Assembly (NCBI GenBank): GCA_002336725.1
Contig: DDEO01000174.1
Location: 1-20,045 of the forward strand
Direction of reading: 5' to 3'
Origin: Bacteroidetes bacterium UBA1952
GTDB taxonomy: Bacteria > Bacteroidota > Bacteroidia > Chitinophagales > Chitinophagaceae
DNA length: 20,045 bases
Part shown: piece by piece, positions 1-6,344 of the stretch
How positions within the stretch are numbered: position 1 is the first letter of the stretch
How the letters are laid out: each line of letters starts with the position of its first letter
Made by a program: the position numbers and the translations under genes
Notes under the pieces: model-generated
The model's input: the letters and a program-made list of their open reading frames with translations, nothing else
What the model was told of the DNA's origin: nothing
Database searches by the model: none

Positions 1-770
1 TAATTGGCTTATTCAAACCGGCAACCAGTCTCTTTTGGGACAAAAAAGAACGTACAAGAAAAAAGTCTGCATTAGTTTATGGAGGGTTGACAATTTTATT
101 TTTTATACTCTTTGGGGTTACCACAGACAGGAAGAAAGCAGAAACTGCCAAAAATAAAGAAGTAAAAACAACAAGTGCCTCTTTAACTAAAAATGAAGAA
201 ACTGACAATTCTAAAAGTTTGACAGTAACTTCTTCTACCGAAGCAACAGAAGAACTTAATAGTTCTGAAAAAACAAAAGAACAATTAAAACGAGAGTTAG
301 CCAGTTTTGACAAACCAAGTGATTTGAGTTCTTACAAAGGAAATATCACATCGGTACAAATGGGACTTGTTTTATTTGCTGCCTATACAAGCATTATCAA
401 GGAAGGCAAAGAAAGTTCTGACGAAGAAAATAAAAAACTTGCAGACCAATTACAAAAGAAGGTAACAGCAAGACAAATAAAAGAATTTCCAATTTTAAGG
501 AAAAACTATGCAGAAGTAGCAGCGGAAAAACTTTGGGAAAGCAACATCTATATGACGACATCTGGAGCTGGTAATTCTACGGTTAATCTAACTGGTGGCT
601 TATTTGCATCCAATAAAAATATCGCAGAGACACAAAAAACTTTGTTGGAAATCTTCACTCAATTTCGTTTTAAAGAAATTAGATACCGCTGGTACAAAGG
701 TGCAGACGAGTACACTTACTATAAAATTGATTCACCAAAAGACGGAGAGCCTGTTGACTTCAAGCAATAA
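1..770 (+). CDS. Unknown membrane-anchored protein, 5' end outside window
   Basis: The frame is open from base 3 to the TAA at 768-770, so this is the C-terminal 255 residues of a gene that starts to the left. A TTG at 87 could be read as a start, but the upstream in-frame residues (IGLFKPATSLFW, then KERTRKK, then a hydrophobic stretch TILFFILFGV) look like the usual cytoplasmic zinc-ribbon/linker-to-membrane junction of Bacteroidota proteins, so a longer gene is likelier. After one membrane span (about residues 29-43 of the visible part) comes a Lys/Glu/Ser/Thr-rich linker of about 65 residues and then a soluble domain with TSGAGNSTVNLTGGLF and RYRWYKG segments. I do not recognise the domain. 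Base composition is AT-rich like the R-M genes that follow. The gene ends 2 bases before the inverted-repeat element at 773, as a cassette gene would. Confidence 0.7.
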   Translation, partial: IGLFKPATSLFWDKKERTRKKSALVYGGLTILFFILFGVTTDRKKAETAKNKEVKTTSASLTKNEETDNSKSLTVTSSTEATEELNSSEKTKEQLKRELASFDKPSDLSSYKGNITSVQMGLVLFAAYTSIIKEGKESSDEENKKLADQLQKKVTARQIKEFPILRKNYAEVAAEKLWESNIYMTTSGAGNSTVNLTGGLFASNKNIAETQKTLLEIFTQFRFKEIRYRWYKGADEYTYYKIDSPKDGEPVDFKQ

Positions 771-772
771 AA

Positions 773-977
773 CTACAGCCAACATGGGGTTTGGCGTTAT
801 TGGGGCAGGACGTTGTAACATCAACTTCAGCAACATGGCATCTTCAGTTCCGGATTGACGATTTTCAATTTGGCTTTTAGTTGTTATCTTCAACTTCAGT
901 TTTTCAATTGGGCTTCAGTTCCGGGCGGACGTTTTTCAAATCCCCCAACAACGCCAAGCCCTGTTCGTCGGTTGTAG
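773..977. repeat. Large imperfect inverted-repeat element 1 (attC-like cassette boundary)
   Basis: This non-coding stretch between two AT-rich genes is closed by two arms. The left arm (773-807) begins CTACAGCCAAC and ends GGCGTTATTGGGG. The right arm (942-977), read on the minus strand, begins CTACAACCGAC and ends GGCGTTGTTGGGGG. The arms therefore pair imperfectly over about 35 bases. The interior carries an imperfect direct repeat (842-868 and 913-939, 23 of 27 identical) starting CTTCAGTTCCGG. After the right arm, TAGGCAATTC leads into the leader of the nuclease gene. The size, imperfect long stem and position between unrelated genes are like integron attC sites, but the canonical GTTRRRY box is not matched, so the assignment is by shape only. 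Confidence 0.6.
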
Positions 978-1046
978 GCAATTCTATGATGCCCCTGCCG
1001 AGAGACAGTAACCCGACAAAAAACGAACAGACAAACAATAAAAACG

Positions 1047-1054
1047 TAAATTTG
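1047..1054 (+). promoter_or_regulatory. -7 promoter box of the R-M operon
   Basis: TAAATTTG matches the Bacteroidota -7 consensus TANNTTTG exactly and ends 14 bases before the nuclease ATG at 1069. No convincing -33 TTG is visible at the usual spacing. It is the same octamer as the one in front of the toxin-antitoxin pair at 8718. Confidence 0.55.
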
Positions 1055-1068
1055 AGCAATAGAAAATC

Positions 1069-2238
1069 ATGGCATACGAATCAGTAGATAAACTGCAAAA
1101 AGTATTAGCAGAAGAAGTTTTTAACCACACCAAAGACCCAAAAAAGGCTTCAGGCAGAGCATTGGGAACTCTTGTGGAAATCATTACCTATTATCTTTTA
1201 AAGACTTGGGGACTAAATAATCAAATCTCAATTGAGCGTGGACTTGCCGAATATGGCAATCCTGACATAACTCACAATGTTGAATATTCATTACATCCTA
1301 TTGTTCGGAGTTCTTTCGTTACAGTTGACAAATCTGAAAAATCAATAACGTCAAACATAATTTTAAAAGCTCTCACAGCAAGCGATTTTGACCTGACAGG
1401 TTTTGAACGAAAGAACAATCAACTATTAAGCAATAATATACTTCGTAACGCTTGCACAATCGCAACGTCTGACAATTCATTTCTTCTTTGCAGCATCAAA
1501 TCAGACCTTGGCGAAAAACTTGAATTGCACGTTTACGAACAAAACAAGAAGCCATACGCAATGTTTGAGTGTAAGCGGGTTGGCGTTGAAGAAGGAATGA
1601 CAAAAGGTCCACAGACCATTGAAAAAGCAAAACAAGGTGCTTATGTTGCTCGGACAGCATCATCCTTACAAAAAATCCGTTCTGAAAGCGGAGAAATGCA
1701 AGGCATCATCTACAAAAGTGACGGTTCTTACATCATTAAGCCGTATGTAAATCTGATGGAAGAAGTAATTTTTTCTTCTGACAAAGAGTTGTTGAGAAAA
1801 TTTATTTTGACAATCGGTGTTGTAAGTAATCACGGAAATTGGATTAAAAAGACCGCAGACGGAGATTTAAGTTTTAGCGAAGAGAACTTTCAAAAGGAAC
1901 TTATGGTATTGGCTCAATCATACGATTGGTTACTTTTCTTGACTGACAAAGGGCTTTCCGATTTCATTGACAAACTTTTACTTCATCCAATTCCAGAACT
2001 TCAATTTTTGAGAGATACATTCCTATCAAGTTATACCGAAGGCAAAAAGAAAAATCAATTTACCAAAGTTCAAATGAACATTGAAGCTGATAGAATATTG
2101 TTGAAATATTTTAGTGACAACCTTGCAACAGTTGAAAGTTGGTTCAATGTTATCTCACCAAGTCAAAAAAGTCTTACAATACTGAAAGACGAATTGGAAG
2201 AACTGAAAAATAAGAATTGGCAAAACATACTAATATGA
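1069..2238 (+). CDS. Type II restriction endonuclease-like protein
   Basis: A 389-residue protein followed, with a 4-base ATGA overlap, by an adenine methyltransferase, which is the classic layout of a type II R-M pair. A PD-(D/E)xK-type active site is suggested by AMFECKRVG (E167, K169) behind a beta-strand-like run. An acidic residue about 20 positions upstream (D146) is a candidate for the first metal ligand, and NPDITH (D66) is another candidate. I cannot name a specific REase family or recognition site. Start ATG 1069 lies 14 bases after a TAAATTTG promoter box. The gene is AT-rich and lacks the TTCCGGAA palindrome found throughout the GC-rich part of the window, both consistent with acquisition. 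The nuclease is first in the operon and no controller (C) gene is visible. Family-level call from motif and context, not from a named homologue. Confidence 0.7.
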   Translation: MAYESVDKLQKVLAEEVFNHTKDPKKASGRALGTLVEIITYYLLKTWGLNNQISIERGLAEYGNPDITHNVEYSLHPIVRSSFVTVDKSEKSITSNIILKALTASDFDLTGFERKNNQLLSNNILRNACTIATSDNSFLLCSIKSDLGEKLELHVYEQNKKPYAMFECKRVGVEEGMTKGPQTIEKAKQGAYVARTASSLQKIRSESGEMQGIIYKSDGSYIIKPYVNLMEEVIFSSDKELLRKFILTIGVVSNHGNWIKKTADGDLSFSEENFQKELMVLAQSYDWLLFLTDKGLSDFIDKLLLHPIPELQFLRDTFLSSYTEGKKKNQFTKVQMNIEADRILLKYFSDNLATVESWFNVISPSQKSLTILKDELEELKNKNWQNILI

Positions 2239-2819
2239 GTGCAGGAAGAAACATCAATACACTAAGTCAAAGTTGGGGAACACCCCATAAATACGTTAAT
2301 GCTGTCAAAGAAGTATTTGGCGGACACATTGACTTAGACCCATGTTCAAACGAATATTCAGTAGTAAATGCTCAAACTGAGTATCGTTTACCTAAGCAAG
2401 ACGGATTAAAAGAAAGCTGGAATTATCCGACCATATACGTTAATCCACCTTATGGGATTGACAAAGAACGTGGGACAACAATAAAAAATTGGCTTGCTAA
2501 ATGTGCTTATGCAAACGAAGAATACAATTCGGAAGTTTTAGCACTTGTTCCGATTGCTGCAAATACAGCCCATTGGAAAAAATATGTTTTTACCAAAGCT
2601 AAGTCTATCTGTTTTTTATATGACACAAGACTACGTTTTTTAGAGAACGGACAAGACAAAGGCAAAGGGGCACCAATGGCTTGTGCTATGATTTATTGGG
2701 GTAACAATCAAAGTAAATTTTACGAAGTTTTTATTGAGCATGGAGCAGTTGTGGACATATCAAATCTAATTGGAGAAAGAATTGGTGCAGACAGAAAAAA
2801 GTATGAACTATTCCACTAA
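2235..2819 (+). CDS. DNA N6-adenine methyltransferase, phage Dam type
   Basis: A 194-residue protein of the DNA N-6-adenine-methyltransferase family (phage Dam, PF05869-like). It would protect host DNA by methylating adenine in the site cut by the upstream nuclease. Visible motifs are SWGTPHKYVNAV near the start, HIDLDPCSNE (DPCS at 35-38), the catalytic motif IV VNPPYG (NPPY at 70-73), and a C-terminal segment RLRFLENG followed by APMACAMIYWG typical of this family. ATG 2235 is preferred over earlier in-frame codons because it gives the coupled ATGA stop-start with the nuclease. The small single-domain size is normal for phage versions and small for a stand-alone type II enzyme. The gene ends 21 bases before inverted-repeat element 2. 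Recognition sequence unknown. Confidence 0.85.
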   Translation: MSAGRNINTLSQSWGTPHKYVNAVKEVFGGHIDLDPCSNEYSVVNAQTEYRLPKQDGLKESWNYPTIYVNPPYGIDKERGTTIKNWLAKCAYANEEYNSEVLALVPIAANTAHWKKYVFTKAKSICFLYDTRLRFLENGQDKGKGAPMACAMIYWGNNQSKFYEVFIEHGAVVDISNLIGERIGADRKKYELFH

Positions 2820-2839
2820 CGACAGAAAACAAGAACTGC

Positions 2840-2968
2840 CTACAACAAGGTATTGCCAAAAGCGGGGTTGAACGGCTTCGATTGAACATTTGTGCAAGGT
2901 TCAACATTCGTTCTTCGATTGAACTTTTGTGCTAAAAATCCCCGCCTTCGCCAATACCCAAAACGTTA
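2840..2968. repeat. Large imperfect inverted-repeat element 2 (attC-like cassette boundary)
   Basis: This is the counterpart of the element at 773-977 on the other side of the R-M unit. The left arm starts CTACAACAAGGTATTGCC and runs to GCGGGG (2840-2867). The right arm (2940-2968), read on the minus strand, is TAACGTTTTGGGTATTGGC and so on to GGCGGGG. The arms pair over about 28 bases with mismatches. The interior holds two copies of a 20-base direct repeat (2876-2895 and 2913-2932, 19 of 20 identical) beginning CTTCGATTGAAC. The flank CTGCCTACAAC mirrors the GTTGTAGGCA that ends element 1. Backbone-type sequence begins shortly after the right arm. Confidence 0.6.
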
Positions 2969-3102
2969 CCTTTCAGAACCTTCCTGACTCGATCATTTTT
3001 TCATAAACTTGTTTTTTATGCAAATACAGGTACACATAGGATTTGACCAATTGCTCAAAATCGTGAAGACATTGCCTTTAGGATAGTTGAAGAAATTGAA
3101 AC

Positions 3103-3498
3103 ATGAAAGTCCTTTCTCTGCTTCAGCCCTGGGCATCGCTTGTGGTCTTGGGGCATAAAAAGATAGAAACGCGCGGCTGGACGACGGCGTATCGCGGGCC
3201 ACTGCTCCTCCACGCCAGTCTCGGCAAATCCGGAAAAAACTTTGCCCTTTTTCCGGAAATCCAACAGTATATCCCCGACTTTTCGGCCCTGCCCTTCGGG
3301 GCGATCATCGGCGAGGTTTTTCTGGCAGATGTCGTTCGTTTTGCAGGTGCAGACGATGATTTTTTGCAGTCTATCACGCTGGAAGAACGGGCCTTCGGCG
3401 ACTTTGCGACGGGGCGCTATGGCTTTGTGTTGAAAGACGCGGTAGCCTTTGAGGAACCCATTCCAGCCAAAGGGAAACTGGGGCTTTGGGAGTGGTGA
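3103..3498 (+). CDS. ASCH-domain protein
   Basis: A 131-residue protein that is essentially one ASCH domain, a PUA-like fold thought to bind RNA or modified nucleotides. The family signature is at the N-terminus, MKVLSLLQPWASLVVLGHKK then IETRGW (residues 1-26), followed by GPLLLHAS, the GAIIGEVFLADV strand and a C-terminal YGFVLKDAVAFEEPIPAKGK. No catalytic role can be assigned from the sequence. It is the first backbone-type gene after the island: GC-rich, and carrying an in-frame TTTCCGGAAA at 3250 that encodes FPEI. A second copy at 3500 lies 2 bases after the stop. The ATG fits the family N-terminus exactly. No clear promoter box was found upstream. Confidence 0.85.
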   Translation: MKVLSLLQPWASLVVLGHKKIETRGWTTAYRGPLLLHASLGKSGKNFALFPEIQQYIPDFSALPFGAIIGEVFLADVVRFAGADDDFLQSITLEERAFGDFATGRYGFVLKDAVAFEEPIPAKGKLGLWEW

Positions 3499-3595
3499 TT
3501 TTCCGGAAATGGTTTTCATTTTTTGTGGGAATTTCCTGAAATCGCCGTCCTCTAACCGGTCTTTTGTCGCACAAAAGCGCCGCTGCCCACCGTCT

Positions 3596-4171
3596 ATGAA
3601 CCTCCGCATTGAAAACCCCTGCCCCGAAAACTGGGACGCGATGATGCCCGATGCCACGGGCCGCTACTGCGCCGTATGCACCAAAAGCGTACATGATTTT
3701 ACCGGCAGGCCCAAAGAAGAACTACTGGCTTTTTTGCTGTGCAGCACCCAATCGCCCTGCGTGCGGATGCTGGCCTCGCAGAGCAACTTTACGCCCGAAG
3801 AAGTGCAGGCTACAGCCCAAAAGCTGATACGCTCCGGCAGGGTCATTCCGGCGGCGGCGCTGGCACTGGTGATGCTGCTGGCAACGGGCTGCGGAACCGA
3901 AGGCACAAAGCCTGAAAAGCAATCCACGGATCCGACCTCAGTTGCGCCTTCGATGCGTCCGCATTATTTGCAAAATATAGAAGCCCCGCCGCCTATTCTC
4001 CCTACAATGGGATTCGTAGCGCCTGTATTGCCACCCGTCGCTGCGCCAAAACCAATTTGCCCGCCCGAACCCGTTGTGCTGGGAGAGCCGGTAGTGATGG
4101 GCGCGCCGCCGATGCCCGCCCCACCCGACACGGAAATCATGGGCGATGTAATAATGCCGCCTACGAAATAA
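3596..4171 (+). CDS. Cys-motif, Pro-rich single-span protein, unknown function
   Basis: A 191-residue protein. The first 60 residues carry a pattern that I recall as common in uncharacterised Bacteroidota proteins: NPCPENWDAM, then GRYCAVCTKSVHDFTG, with Cys at 9, 25, 28, 49 and 55. The CxxC pair suggests a small metal- or redox-binding head. A hydrophobic segment at about 83-98 (VIPAAALALVMLLATGCG) is a probable membrane span. The remainder is very Pro-rich (for example APPPILPTMGFVAPVLPP), probably an extended surface or periplasmic tail. ATG 3596 places the conserved head at the very N-terminus; the longer in-frame extension upstream runs through the TTTCCGGAAA copy at 3500 and looks non-coding. 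The next gene begins 12 bases after the stop, so the two are probably co-transcribed. Function not assigned. Confidence 0.75.
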   Translation: MNLRIENPCPENWDAMMPDATGRYCAVCTKSVHDFTGRPKEELLAFLLCSTQSPCVRMLASQSNFTPEEVQATAQKLIRSGRVIPAAALALVMLLATGCGTEGTKPEKQSTDPTSVAPSMRPHYLQNIEAPPPILPTMGFVAPVLPPVAAPKPICPPEPVVLGEPVVMGAPPMPAPPDTEIMGDVIMPPTK

Positions 4172-4183
4172 CTTCGGCGCTCT

Positions 4184-4879
4184 ATGAAGCGTGCTTTAAA
4201 CGTCGCCGGCAAGATAGCACTGGGCCTTTTCCTGTTCCTGGCCATCTACACCGCAGCCACCTTCTACCTAAGCCTCGCAACGGTGAACCGCAAAAACGTG
4301 GCCACAAGCGGCGTGCCGATGTATCTGCTCTCCAATGGCGCACACCTCGACCTGGTGGTGCCCGCCCGCCATCCCATGCAGGACTGGACGCGGATTTTTC
4401 CTTACCAAAACACCGTTGGTAAAGACAGTTCGCTGCCCTGGATTGGCATCGGCTGGGGCGATAAAGGGTTTTATCTCAACACGCCCACATGGGCCGACCT
4501 GAAGTTTTCGACCGCCTTCAAAGCCGCCACCGGCATCAGCACTACTGCCGTTCATGCCACCTATATGCAAGCACCCATCCCCGGCGAAAGGGCGCGCTTT
4601 CTGTATGCTTCCGAAGCGCAATACCGGAAAATCATCGAGCGGACGATGCAATCGCTGGAACTCGATGCCAATGGAAGACCAAAGTGGATACCGACGAACG
4701 CCAACTATGGCCCCGACGATGCTTTTTACGAAGCTACCGGTACTTACAGTGCCTTTACCACGTCCAACACCTGGAGCAACGCCACGCTCAAGTATGCCGG
4801 TATGAAAGCCTGCCTGTGGACCCCGCTGGCGCAGCCTGTTCTGGATAAATATCCGCTGGAAGGGCCGGCAGGAAAGTAA
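4184..4879 (+). CDS. DUF2459/TIGR02117-family protein
   Basis: A 231-residue protein with one N-terminal membrane span (about 9-30) and a periplasmic domain of the DUF2459/TIGR02117 family. The recognisable parts are the SNGAHLDLVVP strand with H54, the WGWGDKGFYLNTPTW block (90-103), VHATYM (123-128), and the segment TTSNTWSNATLKYAG (192-206). From memory of the family, the last motif is normally TCNxW, with Cys where this protein has Ser194; if so, a putative nucleophile is lost. The enzymatic role of the family is unproven. The gene starts 12 bases after the Cys/Pro-rich membrane protein, suggesting an operon. It is followed by a 160-base gap and then a convergent gene. Confidence 0.75.
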   Translation: MKRALNVAGKIALGLFLFLAIYTAATFYLSLATVNRKNVATSGVPMYLLSNGAHLDLVVPARHPMQDWTRIFPYQNTVGKDSSLPWIGIGWGDKGFYLNTPTWADLKFSTAFKAATGISTTAVHATYMQAPIPGERARFLYASEAQYRKIIERTMQSLELDANGRPKWIPTNANYGPDDAFYEATGTYSAFTTSNTWSNATLKYAGMKACLWTPLAQPVLDKYPLEGPAGK

Positions 4880-5039
4880 ACGCGGTAGGATGATTTGCTC
4901 TTTTTGAGCCTTTCTCCTGTACGAAATGGAGCAGTTTGGTCTTCGGGTCGGCTACGCCGGATTCCTTGCTACCCTCTATTCTCCGCTGTGTCTCTGCCGC
5001 CCCTGAAGCTCATGAAGCGGTGCAAATCTTTCAGATTGT

Positions 5040-6014
5040 CTAAACCTTTCCGGAAATTTCCGGCTCCGCTTCCACCACCGGATTCTCTTCTCCCATTGGC
5101 GGCACTTTTCGCTCTAAAGCCGTCAAAATGCTCACATTCAGTTCAAAGCCCAGCAGGATGATAAAGGTGTTGATATATACCCACACCATAAAAGCAATGA
5201 GCGTACCCACCGAGCCATACACCTTATTGTACTGGATGAAATTATTCACCAGATAGAAAAATACCACCGTAGCCACAAGGCAGAAAAACGAGGCCAGCAC
5301 CGAGCCGGGCGACACAAACCGCAGCCGGCGCACCAGCGAAGCGCCATACCGGTAAACCGTACAAATACCAAAGAATACAAATACAATTACAGCAATGGGT
5401 GAGGCATAGTGTACCAGAAAATGCCCGCCTTTAACACGCAGCATATAGCCGGCCAGGTATTTGCCCTGGAGCAGCAACGCGGCAATCGTTACCAGCACCG
5501 TTGCCAGCAGCATAAAAGTGAGCTTGATGGCTATCCAGCGGCGGCGAAGCCCCGTACGCTTTTTATACACCGGCGTTTGCTGGTCGAAAGACCGCATCAG
5601 CCCCATCATGCCGTTAGAAGCAAAAAAGGCCGTCAGCACGATACCGAAAGACAGGATGGAGCCTTGCTGGGTATTCAAAAAGTCGAGGAGCACACCACGA
5701 ACGCTATCGGCTACCTGCGCATCCGGGAAGATGACCGGCAACAAACTGAGCAGCGTTTCCTGCACATTCTCGAGCGGCAAGTAAGGCACCAGCGAAAACA
5801 AAATCAGCATCGTGGGCGGAATGGCCATCAGGAAATTGTAGGTAACCGCCGCCGAGCGCACATTGAGCTGCGCCGCCGCAAGGTGGGAGAAGAACCCCTT
5901 CCCTACCTCTGTTATCGTCAGCCCGCCAAACCCTGGCGGCGCAAAATGCCCCACCCGGTAGAGCAATTGCTGCATCGGCGGGCGTTTGGCTTTCGGGGAG
6001 CGGGTTTGGGGCAT
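5040..6014 (-). CDS. YihY/BrkB-family integral membrane protein
   Basis: A 324-residue inner-membrane protein of the YihY/virulence factor BrkB family (once called ribonuclease BN, a function now assigned elsewhere). Family hallmarks are SAAVTYNFLMAIPPTMLILF, the FFASNGMMGLMRSFD block, and the C-terminal YGSVGTLIAFMVWVYI followed by a last span and GFELN. About six hydrophobic segments are present. The extreme C-terminus ends EISGKV, where ISGK is encoded by a TTTCCGGAAA copy (5047) just before the stop, so the palindrome lies in a dispensable tail. ATG 6014 has another TTTCCGGAAA (6042) about 27 bases upstream. It is convergent with 4184-4879 and separate from DPP IV by a 330-base gap. Substrate unknown. 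Confidence 0.9.
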   Translation of the reverse strand: MPQTRSPKAKRPPMQQLLYRVGHFAPPGFGGLTITEVGKGFFSHLAAAQLNVRSAAVTYNFLMAIPPTMLILFSLVPYLPLENVQETLLSLLPVIFPDAQVADSVRGVLLDFLNTQQGSILSFGIVLTAFFASNGMMGLMRSFDQQTPVYKKRTGLRRRWIAIKLTFMLLATVLVTIAALLLQGKYLAGYMLRVKGGHFLVHYASPIAVIVFVFFGICTVYRYGASLVRRLRFVSPGSVLASFFCLVATVVFFYLVNNFIQYNKVYGSVGTLIAFMVWVYINTFIILLGFELNVSILTALERKVPPMGEENPVVEAEPEISGKV

Positions 6015-6344
6015 TTTTGAGGTGCGTTTTTGGGGTAGATTTTTCCGGAAAATGAAGCCTCCCCCGTCTGAAGCCTCACCCCCGTCCCCTCTCCGAAGGA
6101 GAGGGGTGACAGCATAGCGAAGGAAGCGTAAATGTTATCCTACAAAATCTTTGTCCACGCCGTTGGCGTGGCAAGCTATCCTGCAAAGGCTCTCTTTTTA
6201 ATTTCCTTTTTAGTAGAATAAGAAAGGAATTCCTTGCAAAATGATACTTTCTAACCGATGCGAAAAAGACAAAATCGCTACCTGAGTCTGAACAATACCC
6301 AGGCGTTTGTTTGGGGAAAATTTCCGGAAATCCAGCCAGAAAAA
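6015..6344. other. 330-bp intergenic region with small hairpins
   Basis: No gene is seen here. Both flanking genes are on the minus strand. The region holds a perfect 9-bp stem with a 3-base loop (CCCCTCTCC at 6086-6094, GAA, GGAGAGGGG at 6098-6106), a perfect 7-bp stem CCACGCC/GGCGTGG (6155-6161 and 6165-6171, loop GTT), and TTTCCGGAAA copies at 6042 and 6321. The 6321 copy lies 15 bases beyond the DPP IV stop and may contribute to its 3' end. The part near 6180-6260 is AT-rich, without a clear promoter for the YihY gene. Confidence 0.6.

Noticed and set aside
87..770. Complete gene starting at TTG 87
   Set aside because: The frame stays open to the window edge with plausible protein sequence upstream, so the gene is treated as partial.
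773..2968. Calling the island a classical integron
   Set aside because: No integrase is visible and the arm ends do not match GTTRRRY/RYYYAAC, so only attC-like shape is claimed.
3374..3694. Minus-strand frames opposite the ASCH and Cys/Pro genes
   Set aside because: Antisense shadows with no recognisable motif. The plus-strand genes explain the region.
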